From: an uncultured Pseudomonadales bacterium
GTDB lineage: Bacteria; Pseudomonadota; Gammaproteobacteria; Pseudomonadales; Pseudohongiellaceae
Assembly: GCA_949430125.1 (NCBI GenBank)
Contig: CASQMQ010000022.1
Coordinates: forward strand, 1-37,235
DNA length: 37,235 nt
Direction of reading: 5' to 3'
Part shown: positions 26,000 through 34,558 of the stretch, piece after piece
Layout: every line of letters begins with the position of its first letter
Numbering within the stretch: the stretch's first letter is position 1
Notes under the pieces: model-generated
Seen by the model: only the letters and a program-made list of their open reading frames with translations
The model's database searches: none
What the model was told of the DNA's origin: nothing
Made by a program: the position numbers and the translations under genes

Positions 26000-26677
26000 G
26001 TGTGTGGAAGATTTAATCTGATCGATAGCCCCGAAGTTCAGTGGCTCTGCAAGGCTCTGGGCATAGAACTCTATGATGAACATGTCAGTCACGATATCGC
26101 GCCGGGTGGCGACATCGCGATAGTTCATGAGCGCGCTGGAGAGCGCGTGGTTTCTACAGCCACGTGGTGGCTTTTTTTAGACAATAAGACGCTAAAACCC
26201 AACTACAAATACGCCAGCTTCAACTCGCGCTCAGACAAGCTCTCTAGCAAGCAGGCCCTAGCCTACAATCCCTTTCGGGAGTCGAGGTGCCTGATTCCTG
26301 CGAGTGGCTTCGTAGAAGGCTTGGGTGATAAAAAGACCTATCATAAGATCGAGTTAGAAGATTCAGCCATCGCGTTTGGCGGTTTGTTTAAAGAGTATCT
26401 AAATAAGGAAAGCGGCGAAGTAATCTATTCCGCGTCTATTATTACACTGCCGCCTCTGAGTCCGCAGTGGGACGAGATTCATCCCAAGTCACTGCCGTTG
26501 ATGATAGATTTCGAAGACGAAGACTTAGTCTCAAGATGGTTAGATCCTAGCAATAAGGATGTAGAGCAGTTCGAGGCCTTGTTAGAACCGACAGTTCTAA
26601 AGGCGATGAAGGTAACGAAAATCGACAAGCCTAGCCGCTGGAACCCAATTGAAGAAAGCTTCATGATTATGAAGTAG
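26000..26677 (+). CDS. SRAP (YedK/HMCES-like) abasic-site protein
   Basis: This encodes 225 residues starting at a GTG so that the second residue is Cys2, the catalytic residue of SRAP proteins that forms a thiazolidine with abasic sites in single-stranded DNA. MCGRFN is the family start. FNSRSDKLSSKQA holds the Asn-x-Arg/Ser-Asp block, FVEG the Glu of the usual YEW motif (Tyr and Trp replaced) and IHPKSLPLMI the His of the usual HDRMP. All three catalytic-type residues (Cys2, Glu, His) are present. The DNA-contact Trp is lost and the Asp-Arg of HDR is Pro-Lys, so this is a divergent member. It lies divergent from the tannase gene. Confidence 0.86.
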   Translation: MCGRFNLIDSPEVQWLCKALGIELYDEHVSHDIAPGGDIAIVHERAGERVVSTATWWLFLDNKTLKPNYKYASFNSRSDKLSSKQALAYNPFRESRCLIPASGFVEGLGDKKTYHKIELEDSAIAFGGLFKEYLNKESGEVIYSASIITLPPLSPQWDEIHPKSLPLMIDFEDEDLVSRWLDPSNKDVEQFEALLEPTVLKAMKVTKIDKPSRWNPIEESFMIMK

Positions 26678-26717
26678 TCACAAACACCAGTCTGAATAAA
26701 GTAACCGAGTTGAAATT

Positions 26718-27557
26718 ATGGAAAGTATTGCGAGCAAAAAAATGTTCGGTGGTGAGCAACGCCGTTATAGACACAAGTCAGAAACGCTGTCCTGCGACAT
26801 GCATTTTTCGATCTACCTGCCGCCGCAGGTGAGCGAAGGGCCGGTACCGGTTCTGTATTGGTTGTCGGGGTTAACGGGGACTGACGAGAATTTCGTCATA
26901 AAGGCTGGCGCGCAGCGCGTAGCATCGGAGCTTGGGCTCGCCATCGTTATGGGGGACACCAGTCCAAGAGGCGAAGATGTGCCCGACGACCCAGAGCAGG
27001 CGTATGACTTTGGCCTTGGCGCAGGTTTCTATCTCAATGCTACTCAGGCCCCGTGGGACAAACACTACAAAATGTATGACTACGTCACTCAGGAGTTGCC
27101 TGCCCTCATCAATGATAACTTTCCCGTAGATCCATCGCGGCAGTCAATATTCGGCCACTCCATGGGAGGCCATGGCGCATTGAGCATAGCGCTGAAGAAT
27201 CCGGACAAATACAAATCGGTCTCTGCCTTCGCGCCGATAGTATCTCCCATCAACTGTCCTTGGGGATGCAAAGCTTTTAAGAGTTACCTAGGCGAGGACG
27301 TTTCTACATGGCAAGAATATGACTCCGCCGCTTTAATCGCCAAGGCCACAACCCATCTACCTATGTTAGTAGATCAAGGCACGGCAGATGAATTCCTCGA
27401 CAATCAACTCAAGCCCGAGCTTCTGCTAGAGGCGGCCGAGAAAGCGGGCTACCCGTTACAGTTCATTGAACGAGAAGGCTACGATCACAGCTACTTCTTC
27501 ATCGCCAGTTTCATAGAAGAGCACCTACGTTTTCACGAGAAAATTCTAAGCGCTTAG
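26718..27557 (+). CDS. fghA: S-formylglutathione hydrolase
   Basis: This encodes 279 residues of esterase-D type. The family start [35 protein letters not shown], the nucleophile [10 protein letters not shown] (Ser about 148), the acid in DQGTADEF and the catalytic His in [10 protein letters not shown] are all clear, and the length is normal (280). It releases formate and glutathione from S-formylglutathione in formaldehyde detoxification. The partner S-(hydroxymethyl)glutathione dehydrogenase is not in this window. It is separated from the SRAP gene by 40 nt on the same strand and ends 20 nt before the convergent HAD-UbiA gene. Confidence 0.93.
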   Translation: MESIASKKMFGGEQRRYRHKSETLSCDMHFSIYLPPQVSEGPVPVLYWLSGLTGTDENFVIKAGAQRVASELGLAIVMGDTSPRGEDVPDDPEQAYDFGLGAGFYLNATQAPWDKHYKMYDYVTQELPALINDNFPVDPSRQSIFGHSMGGHGALSIALKNPDKYKSVSAFAPIVSPINCPWGCKAFKSYLGEDVSTWQEYDSAALIAKATTHLPMLVDQGTADEFLDNQLKPELLLEAAEKAGYPLQFIEREGYDHSYFFIASFIEEHLRFHEKILSA

Positions 27558-27576
27558 TCCTGAGTAAATAGTAAGT

Positions 27577-29006
27577 TTACATTGCGAGCAAGATAACTAG
27601 GCCACATACAGCGGCGGTGATTTGGCTGCGGCGGTCTGTTAGTGCAAACAACACCGGGTCTTCATCTAGCTCTCCGCGCCGCGCGAGTGCCCAGATATGC
27701 CATAGCAAGAAGAGAAGAAGAGGGCAGATGGCCCACAACAGTAGGGGATTGTTGTAGAGCTCGGTTGTCGTGGGTTCGTTGATGTAGAACGCGAATACAG
27801 CCACAGCCAGTAGGCCAGAGCCGCCGCCGATGGTGACTAGAGTCTGCAGATTCTCCACGCTATAGCCCCTCCCTTCGATAGAAGACTTGCCCTGATTCTG
27901 TAGGTTCAGGAATTCCGTGTAGCGCTTCACCATTGCGAGCCCCAGAAACAGGAAGAACGAGAAGGCGAGCAGATAATAGGTGGTGACTACCGAGATAGCG
28001 GCTGAGCCTGCGATGATTCTCCAGGTATAAAGAGAAGCGAGGGTTAGCACGTCAATTAGAAACAGGCTTTTCAGCAGCAAGCTATACGCAGTTGTCATCA
28101 ACCAATAGGTGAGCAATACGAAAACAAATTCAGTAGGTAGCCACAACGCGATTAGGAAACCGAGAATCAGCAATGACGGCGCGCCTAGATAGCCATAGAT
28201 TAAAGACAGGTCGCCAGAGGCGAAGGGTCGCCGAAATTTTGACTGATGCTGTCGATCGCTATTTACATCGAGCATATCGTTCAGCAGGTACACGCTGGAC
28301 GCAACGAAGCTAAAGCTAAAAAATGCGACACAAGCTTGCAGCAGTAGATTCGGTTGATTCAATTGGTGAGAAAGAATCAGTGGCAGAAATATCAGTGCAT
28401 TCTTCAACCACTGATGCGGTCGTATCGCCTGCCAAAATTTCTTCAACGTCGATTGGGGTGCGTCGAAGTGCTGAATTTTCTCGCTCCCGTGCTGCAGATT
28501 TGCAGCGAGCGACTTTTTACAGTTGACGAGAATAACTTCGCTGGCTTCAGACCACACGGCGATATCGTCTTTCGAGTTTCCTGCGTAGACAAACTCGCCT
28601 CCCGGGTCTAGTTGCAGTATCCGTGTTACCTTGTTCTTCGATTTCAGGTTGTGATCTTCGTCGCTACCCATAGCGTCGATGAACAATCCCAGATGATCGC
28701 TCACCTGTCTTACCGGTAATTGACTTGATGCCGAAATAAGTACGATGTTGCGTCCGCGCTCTACTTCCTTTTTCAGGTAGTCGTTGAATTCGGTATTCAA
28801 GGCAGTAACTCTACGGGGATGTGAACGCGTTTGGATAATTGATGCTTTAGGTTCGCTTTTCCTTTAATTAGCCAAATTGGAATCAACAGCGCTTGGAAAA
28901 TACTCTTCTTGAGCAATAATAAAATCGACTCATACAGAAGGTCCGTTTTGATTACGGTGCCGTCGAGGTCGACGTAGAGCGTTGATTGGTTGAGTGAGTT
29001 TGGCAC
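27577..29006 (-). CDS. HAD phosphatase-UbiA prenyltransferase fusion, frameshifted at about 28800
   Basis: Reconstructed length is about 476 residues, typical of the HAD-UbiA family. The N-terminal HAD part has motif I YVDLDGTVIKTDLL, motif II LISASSQL, a lysine in NLKSKNKV and motif IV YAGNSKDDIAVW. It is followed by LRPHQWLKNA-like RPHQWLKNALIFLPL and the UbiA motif NDMLDVNSDRQHQSKFRRP with eight to nine membrane segments. Relatives transfer phosphoribose from PRPP to polyprenyl phosphate and dephosphorylate it, the first steps of prenyl-phospho-arabinose synthesis. Reading from GTG 29006 runs to PVELLP then meets TGA; the next frame begins at TTG 28800 as NTEFNDYLKKE. One base seems missing. 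No convincing ribosome site. Confidence 0.82.
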
Positions 29007-29029
29007 GTTAGTCTGAGGGACTTCTCTGT

Positions 29030-29765
29030 TTAGAATTTTAGCCGCTTGAAAACAAATTCTGGGATCGCGCTGACTACGAACATGATAACTCGCCAGTAGC
29101 CGGGAGCGTAAACGGTGTGACTGCCGCGGCGGATGCTTTTCACAGATTTTCTGCGCGATGCGTTCTGGGCTAGACCACAGTGGGCCTTTAGGGAACTGCG
29201 CTGTCATAGGCGAATCCACAAGACCCGGTCTTATGTCTACTATATTTACGTTGTGTGCCAGCAGCTTGCCGCGTAAGCCCTGTAGGTAGGTTGAAACAAG
29301 GGATTTCGCGGCGCCATAGACGAAGTTGGGCTGTCGGCCTCTGTCACCCGCAACGGAGGTAATGACAGCGATCGTGCCCTGCTGCTGTTCGATAAATTTC
29401 GGAGCGAGTTCGGTTAGCAAAGAGATAACACTAATTCCGTTTGTGTTTATCTCTTTCAGTGCCTGTTTGAAGTTTTGCTCAACTTTTTCTTGATCGGGCA
29501 GGGAGCCATGGCAGATGAGCGCAATATCGACGCCCCCTAGTTCAGTAAATGCGGCGTCCAGAGTTTTCTCGTGTTCCGCAAACTTATTGAGATCAAGCAT
29601 GCTATGACTTACCTTTGATGCTCCGCGCACGAGCAAGTCGCTGGCTAACAACGCTAACTGATCATCTCGGCGTGCAATTAGATGCAGCGAGCAACCCAGT
29701 TCCGCGTAAATTCTGGCGGAGGCTTTTGCGATTGCCGACGTCGCACCAATGATAAGAACCTTCAT
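29030..29765 (-). CDS. DprE2-like short-chain dehydrogenase, frameshifted at about 29144
   Basis: Reconstructed length is 244 residues. MKVLIIGATSAIAKASARI is the Rossmann loop, LICHGSLPDQ the NAG-equivalent and ITSVAGDRGRQPNFVYGAAK the Ser-Tyr-Lys site; then VDIRPGLVDSPMT. As in DprE2, it would reduce a 2-keto-pentofuranosyl-phospho-prenyl intermediate. At 29144 one extra base (T on the minus strand) shifts the frame. Removing it gives the classic end VKSIRRGSHTVYAPGYWRVI, then MFVVSAIPEFVFKRLKF and a stop at 29030. Without the correction the frame runs on to 28797 and appears fused to the HAD domain, which is an artefact. The ATG overlaps the oxidase stop by 4 nt. Confidence 0.86.
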
Positions 29766-31087
29766 TGGGTCAATCCCAGTCTGTTTGATTGTAACGACGC
29801 GAATCGATTGTCCGGGTCATATTTGTTCTTGATAGTCATAAACCTTTCCCAGTTCGGGTAGCTTGCCTTAAACACTTCCTCACTCATGCGGGCATCTTTC
29901 GCAAGATAGAGTCTACCATCGTGAGCCAATACGATCCGATCTAAATCTTCTAGTAGTGGAAATAGAGCGGGTTCATTTTTGAAGTCTAGGGTCAGCGTAT
30001 AGCCGGATCGCGCAAATGACAGTAGGTTCTCATTTGAGTCACCAAATTTCTTCAATACAGTAAGGAAGGAGCCTTTGCCTTTCTCAGCAATTTTTTCTAG
30101 AACAGATGTTATACCCTCAAGCGCGCCCTCATTGGGAATAACAAACTGGTATTGCAAGAAACCTTTCGACCCATATAGGCGATTCCAATTCGAGATGCTG
30201 TCTAGCGGGAAGAAGTAGTTATCACAACCTAGAGTAGTGTTGCTCTTCTTCCTTTTCTGCATGCCAAAGTAACTCGCGTTAAAGGAAGACACAGTCGTCT
30301 TGTTGAGCAGAAATGATGGAATAGAGAACGGAACGCCTAGGCCGGACCTCTCGCGGTACATGGTGTCGGTTTTTCTATTCTTCGATGCGGCGTGCTCACC
30401 TAAATACAAGACGGACCGGCCCAAATTTTTGTCAGTGGCTAGACAGTCCAGCCAGGCGACAGAGTATTTGCTGTCAGCGTTATCTTCAATGTGTTCGAAG
30501 CATTCGGCCAGATTGTTGGCGACAAGACTTCGTTGGTTGATGTAGCTACTAGGGATGGAATCCAGAGAGAGGGTCGCATCACTGATTACTCCGGTGAGCC
30601 CCATGCCTCCGCAAGTCGCGCGAAATAGCTCGGGGTTTTCTTGCTCACTACAAGTCACCAATTCACCTGATGCTAGCACGAGGCTGATTCTCTGCACGTG
30701 TGCGCAGAAGCTGCCGTCTATGTGGTGGTTCTTCCCATGCACATCGGCAGCTATGGCTCCGCCTACGCTTACTGCCTTTGTTCCAGGCAATACGGGAAGA
30801 AAAAGGCCACGAGGGATACAGATTTTGAGTATGTCGCCTAGCTTTACGCCGGCGCCACAGCGAAGGACATTCTGCTGTTGATCGAGTTCAAGGAAGTTAT
30901 CTAAGAATCGGCTACTGACTAACTGTTCAGCGAGTGCGCTGTCGCCGTAGCTGCGACCGGAACCACGGCCAATGCACGAGGCCGATTTCTTCTGCGACGC
31001 GATAAACTTCTGCAAGGCACGCGAATCCGCGGGCTGAATCAATTCTGCTGTCGTCTTGGGGTAACGCCCCCAGCCCATGGCTTCCAT
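29762..31087 (-). CDS. DprE1-like FAD-dependent oxidase (prenyl-phospho-ribose oxidase)
   Basis: This encodes 441 residues from the ATG at 31087, with an AGGA site 8 nt before it; the frame to 31141 overlaps gtrA and is rejected. The FAD_binding_4 fold has GRGSGRSYGDSAL (40-52) and GTKAVSVGGAIAADVHGKNHH (about 102-122, His as in the DprE1 GKNHH motif), then GSFCAHVQRISLVLASGE and GGMGLTGVI. The C-terminal QYQFVIPNEGALEG and AKDAR (Lys as the DprE1 active-site Lys418) fit the family. In mycobacterial DprE1 the benzothiazinone target Cys387 lies in NICVDF; here the same place reads TLTLDF. The enzyme oxidises the C2 hydroxyl of ribose on polyprenyl phosphate at the membrane/periplasm side. Confidence 0.9.
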   Translation of the reverse strand: MEAMGWGRYPKTTAELIQPADSRALQKFIASQKKSASCIGRGSGRSYGDSALAEQLVSSRFLDNFLELDQQQNVLRCGAGVKLGDILKICIPRGLFLPVLPGTKAVSVGGAIAADVHGKNHHIDGSFCAHVQRISLVLASGELVTCSEQENPELFRATCGGMGLTGVISDATLSLDSIPSSYINQRSLVANNLAECFEHIEDNADSKYSVAWLDCLATDKNLGRSVLYLGEHAASKNRKTDTMYRERSGLGVPFSIPSFLLNKTTVSSFNASYFGMQKRKKSNTTLGCDNYFFPLDSISNWNRLYGSKGFLQYQFVIPNEGALEGITSVLEKIAEKGKGSFLTVLKKFGDSNENLLSFARSGYTLTLDFKNEPALFPLLEDLDRIVLAHDGRLYLAKDARMSEEVFKASYPNWERFMTIKNKYDPDNRFASLQSNRLGLTQ

Positions 31088-31106
31088 TAAATTTATCCTG
31101 TCGCCC

Positions 31107-31505
31107 TCAGGCCTGCCGCGCAAATACATATCGCTTATCAAGCTGATACTTTACACCATATCCGATGGACAATCCGATGATGGCACCCGTATAGCGAGCG
31201 ATCTTGCCACCTATGAGCGTGTCGAAGCCGAGTTCGAAGCCCCAGAAGATTGCTGTAGTGGCAACCCCCGTAAGTCCGTACAAAGTAAACTTTCCCAAGT
31301 CTTCGCGATGTGATGTGGTGATGAGCTGGAAGATATATTTCTTATCGAGCAGATACTTGCTCACTAGCCCTGTGAGAGTGCCAAACGCCATCGCCAGATA
31401 GGTGGCGAAACTGCCATCGTAGGTTCGAACCACTACTTCCTGTGCTGACAGATTGAGCAGCGTTGCAAGAACGGCGAACAGGCTATATTTGAAGGCAATT
31501 GTCAT
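31107..31505 (-). CDS. GtrA-family membrane protein
   Basis: This encodes 132 residues with four membrane segments (FKYSLFAVLATLLNLSAQ, YLAMAFGTLTGLVSKYLLDKKYIF, FTLYGLTGVATTAIFWGF, YTGAIIGLSIGYGVKYQLDKRYVF). The two near-repeats YLLDKKYIF and YQLDKRYVF are the GtrA signature. GtrA proteins help move prenyl-linked sugars across the inner membrane. It is the first gene of the operon and lies 19 nt before the DprE1-like gene, so it is a candidate flippase for the prenyl-phospho-pentose made by the other three. Confidence 0.9.
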   Translation of the reverse strand: MTIAFKYSLFAVLATLLNLSAQEVVVRTYDGSFATYLAMAFGTLTGLVSKYLLDKKYIFQLITTSHREDLGKFTLYGLTGVATTAIFWGFELGFDTLIGGKIARYTGAIIGLSIGYGVKYQLDKRYVFARQA

Positions 31506-31635
31506 TGGTTGGAGTTGCAGTAAGTATCTTCGTAGCTATCTACACAGGTTATCGGCCCGAATGGAAAGACTGTTATGCTCAGAGTGCGCGCTACACTTAT
31601 AATTCTTATTTTACTAAACTCGCCCAGAAGGTTCT

Positions 31636-32439
31636 ATGTCAGATATTCTACTATTTACGCAGGCTCTCGCCCGAGATGCCGGCAAGTTGATCGTCGATGA
31701 GCGCGCCACTGCTGCGCTGACTCACGAGTATAAGAACGGTGATGAGCTAGTTACCAACGCGGATATCAAAGCTGATCAATTCATTTGTGAGGCGATTGCA
31801 CGGCAGTTTCCAGACCATCAAATTCTTTCGGAAGAATCATCACCAGATCTGGGTGCGGTTCAGAAAATCACGACTCCCCTGTGGATCATTGATCCTATTG
31901 ACGGCACAGTAAATTATGCGCATGGGCACAATCATTCGGCAATCTCCATAGCCTATGTAGAAGATGCCCAGACCAAGGTGGGTGTGGTGTATAACCCATT
32001 CAGCGAAGAGCTATTCTATGCGGAATCGGGCAAGGGGGCCTTTCTCAATGGCAATCCGATTTCTGTATCGAGCGAGGTCGAGCTTAGGCGTTCTTTGATC
32101 GCTACTGGGTTTCCCTATGACAAATCAACTCTAGCTCCCATGATCCCGCGTTTGCACGCGGTGTTGGCTAACTGTGCGGACATCCGCCGCATCGGGTCAG
32201 CGGCATTGGATATTTGTTTCTTGGCTATGGGCAGGCTAGAGGGCTACTACGAAAGCCTCAGTATTTGGGACTTCGCTGCCGCGCGTTTGATAGCTCAAGA
32301 GGCTGGTGCCGAATGCGGTCATTTCAGCGAGGTGCCGTCTGGCATCGATCCACAGTTCTATGACCGCGACATCTTAATCGCCAATCCCACTATCTATCCA
32401 TTGCTTAGGGCGCTGCTGCAAGAGGCTGATAACGCCTGA
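31636..32439 (+). CDS. Inositol monophosphatase family protein
   Basis: This encodes 267 residues of the IMPase/SuhB type. The metal site is seen as ILSEESSP (Glu66-67), PLWIIDPIDGTVNYAHG (86-91 core) and the late IWDFAAARLIAQEAGA. Enzymes of this family remove phosphate from inositol phosphates or, with close relatives, from PAP or fructose-bisphosphate. SuhB also binds NusA/rRNA antitermination, but I cannot tell which role applies here. It is divergent from the gtrA operon by about 130 nt and monocistronic. Confidence 0.88.
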   Translation: MSDILLFTQALARDAGKLIVDERATAALTHEYKNGDELVTNADIKADQFICEAIARQFPDHQILSEESSPDLGAVQKITTPLWIIDPIDGTVNYAHGHNHSAISIAYVEDAQTKVGVVYNPFSEELFYAESGKGAFLNGNPISVSSEVELRRSLIATGFPYDKSTLAPMIPRLHAVLANCADIRRIGSAALDICFLAMGRLEGYYESLSIWDFAAARLIAQEAGAECGHFSEVPSGIDPQFYDRDILIANPTIYPLLRALLQEADNA

Positions 32440-32646
32440 GATAGCTGCTGCAAGGGGGAGTAATGTGCTTGATAAGACACACAATTTACTCGATGAAGCG
32501 AATTGGTTTTCGTTGACTGAAATCAGCTAAATTCGTAGAGTAGGACCTATGCTCGACGAGCTAGCTCTCGTTGTACCGTCTCGAATCTCCGAATCCCATG
32601 CGGCTTTCAGAGATAACTGATAAGTGAAAGTTGAGGAGAAAAACAA

Positions 32647-33603
32647 GTGAAGAACGTCAATTTATTAAAGGCAGCAATTGTAGCGCTTCTGTTGATTCCC
32701 GCAATCAGCAGCGCGGCTGACAGAGTGGGAGATTTTTCACTCCTTGACCAAGATGGCTATCACCACAGCATGAGCTGGTACGACGATCATAAAATGATTG
32801 CTCTACTGGTGCAGGCTAACGACAGCCAGGCAGCAGCAGATGCATTGCCGGCGTTCGATGCCTTGAAGGCAAAGTACGATGGCCAAGGCGTTGAGTTCAT
32901 GATGATCAACCCTATGGGAAAACACAATCGCAGCGCGGTACAAGCCAAAGCGGCAGTATACGCAGTAGACATACCCATCCTGATGGATGATGCACGTGTA
33001 ATCTCCGAAGCGCTCGGCATCGAGCGAGCCGGTGAAGTACTTCTTTATAACCCACGCTCCTTCATGGTTGAGTACCGAGGTAGCGTCGCCGCTTCAGAGA
33101 AAGCCATTCAAGAGATTCTGGCGGGTGAGGACGTAAGCGTAGCCTCGGTCGCAACAAGCGGCCCGGTAATTAGCTATGCTGCTACTGCAGTGCCTTCCTA
33201 CATAGCAGATATTGCACCGATACTGGCAGACAACTGTGCAACCTGTCACCGCGAGGGCGGCATCGCTCCATTCGCGATGGACAGCCATACAATGGTCCAG
33301 GGTTGGTCTCCAATGATTCGCGAAGTTTTGATGACTAAGCGCATGCCACCGGGTCAGATCGATGGTCATATCGGTGAGTTCATCAACGATCGATTGATCA
33401 CTGATGAAGAGGTTAGAAATGTAATCGCATGGGCCGACGCAGGCGCACCTAAAGACGGCGATACCGATCCTCTTACAGAATTAACTTGGTCCACGTCTAA
33501 GTGGAGCCTGAGTGATAAGCCTGACTTGGTACTCAAAGTGCCTTCGCAGCAGGTTCCTGCTACTGGTGTCTTGGCAGTACAGAGATGTTGCGGTGAAGAT
33601 TGA
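32647..33603 (+). CDS. Redoxin-cytochrome c-copper monooxygenase-like protein, N-terminal part (frameshifted)
   Basis: This open frame encodes 318 residues, starting at a GTG behind GAGGAG. A signal peptide (…SSAAD, about 24) precedes a redoxin/thioredoxin-like domain (GDFSLLDQDGYHHSMSWYDD through about residue 160) that has no CxxC and no peroxidatic Cys, so it is not a thiol enzyme. A heme c segment follows: CATCH (197-201) in DNCATCHREGGIAPFAM, with RMPPGQIDGHIG as candidate axial Met region. The frame is in register to about VPATGVL (33571), then reads AVQRCCGED and stops. The proper continuation starts one base later. Joined length is about 570 residues. Confidence 0.8.
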   Translation: MKNVNLLKAAIVALLLIPAISSAADRVGDFSLLDQDGYHHSMSWYDDHKMIALLVQANDSQAAADALPAFDALKAKYDGQGVEFMMINPMGKHNRSAVQAKAAVYAVDIPILMDDARVISEALGIERAGEVLLYNPRSFMVEYRGSVAASEKAIQEILAGEDVSVASVATSGPVISYAATAVPSYIADIAPILADNCATCHREGGIAPFAMDSHTMVQGWSPMIREVLMTKRMPPGQIDGHIGEFINDRLITDEEVRNVIAWADAGAPKDGDTDPLTELTWSTSKWSLSDKPDLVLKVPSQQVPATGVLAVQRCCGED

Positions 33604-34357
33604 TCTTGACGGTAAAGACCGCTGGATACGTGGCAGCGAGTACATTCCGGGTGATCGTACCGTGCTGCATCACACTATTAACTCTCTGAACTTTCCTGAA
33701 GAGGTTGGTAAGCGAATTGGAGCGCTAGGGCGCAACAACCCGGACAAGGGCAGCATTACCGCCTATATCCCAGGCGGCACGGCGGCATTCAACCCTCCTA
33801 ACACTGGCGGTCTTTTGAAAGACGGCTCAGTCTTGAATCTTAATCTTCACTACACAACCAATGGTCGCGAGACTGTCGATGAGAGTGAAATAGGATTGTG
33901 GTTCTACCCAGAGGGTGAAATACCGACAGAGAGAATGTCAGGTCGATGTGCCTGTATTTTTCCTAACACCTGGACGAATATTCCATCAAATGACCCTGCT
34001 TTCGAGCAGACGGCGACGATAACCATTGGCAAAGATGCCAACATCTATAGTTACTTGCCGCACATGCATTTCCGCGGGAAGTACATGCGTTTCTTCGCAG
34101 ACTACCCAGATGGCTCAAGTGAAGAGTTAATCAATATCGCTCAGTTCAACTATGCTTGGCAGATGAGCTACACCTATGCCGAACCAAAGTTTGTGCCAGC
34201 GGGTACTAAGATTACCGCGGTAGGCGCGTTTGATAATTCCGCGCAGAATCCTGCGAACCCTGATCCGGAGAGAACGGTTCCCTGGGGACAGCAGAGCTGG
34301 GACGAGATGTTTTTCGGAGCGGTTCAATGGAAAAACATAGATCAAGGTGGTAACTAG
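33572..34357 (+). CDS. Copper type II monooxygenase-like C-terminal part of the same protein
   Basis: This frame resumes with WQYRDVAVKIDLDGKDRW and continues to 34357; it is open back to 33512, but upstream of 33572 it is out-of-frame sequence. It shows the beta-rich ascorbate-dependent Cu monooxygenase C-terminal fold: LNLNLHYTTNG (His), YLPHMHFRGK (His-x-His, CuM-like pair) and WDEMFFGAVQW (Met ligand position). In peptidylglycine hydroxylase the catalytic copper uses His-His-Met, and the pattern here fits. Redoxin + cytochrome c + Cu domain fusions occur in marine bacteria and are largely uncharacterised. Start of translation as a separate protein is unlikely. Confidence 0.78.
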   Translation, partial: WQYRDVAVKIDLDGKDRWIRGSEYIPGDRTVLHHTINSLNFPEEVGKRIGALGRNNPDKGSITAYIPGGTAAFNPPNTGGLLKDGSVLNLNLHYTTNGRETVDESEIGLWFYPEGEIPTERMSGRCACIFPNTWTNIPSNDPAFEQTATITIGKDANIYSYLPHMHFRGKYMRFFADYPDGSSEELINIAQFNYAWQMSYTYAEPKFVPAGTKITAVGAFDNSAQNPANPDPERTVPWGQQSWDEMFFGAVQWKNIDQGGN

Positions 34358-34385
34358 TACACGTTACTTAACTAGGTTCTAGATA

Positions 34386-34418
34386 AAAGCTCGGCCACGT
34401 AGGTGACCGGGCTTTTTT
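34386..34418 (+). terminator. Rho-independent terminator after the redoxin/Cu gene
   Basis: AAGCTCGG and CCGGGCTT pair across a loop of CCACGTAGGTGA and are followed by six T residues. It lies about 30 nt after the stop at 34357. Confidence 0.85.
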
Positions 34419-34520
34419 GTGGGTAGACGCAGCGCAGCAGAGGCTGAATTCCCTTAAAAGTCGGTTCGAAGCACTCTAACCCATTTGATCCCTCTCATTT
34501 TCTAATTTTCATGATCTAGT

Positions 34521-34539
34521 CACTTGTAAAAAACAAGTC
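34521..34539. promoter_or_regulatory. Probable HxlR operator 1 (CACTTG-N7-CAAGTC)
   Basis: An inverted repeat with 7-nt spacer, nearly identical in arms and spacing to the one at 34956-34974, lies 20 nt before the HxlR start codon. It overlaps a possible -35 (TTGTAA, 34524-34529), with TACGCT (34547-34552) as -10 at 17 bp. That would place transcription start at or near the ATG (very short leader). This position fits autoregulation. Confidence 0.6.
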
Positions 34540-34558
34540 ACTAAGCTACGCTTGCTCT

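Noticed and set aside
28795-28805. Programmed -1 frameshift in HAD-UbiA
   Set aside because: No X-XXY-YYZ slippery heptamer and no evident downstream stem; three similar breaks in unrelated genes favour sequence error.
28797-29765. A genuine SDR-HAD-UbiA triple fusion
   Set aside because: Correcting one base restores a normal SDR end and stop; the HAD then belongs to the separate HAD-UbiA gene of normal length.
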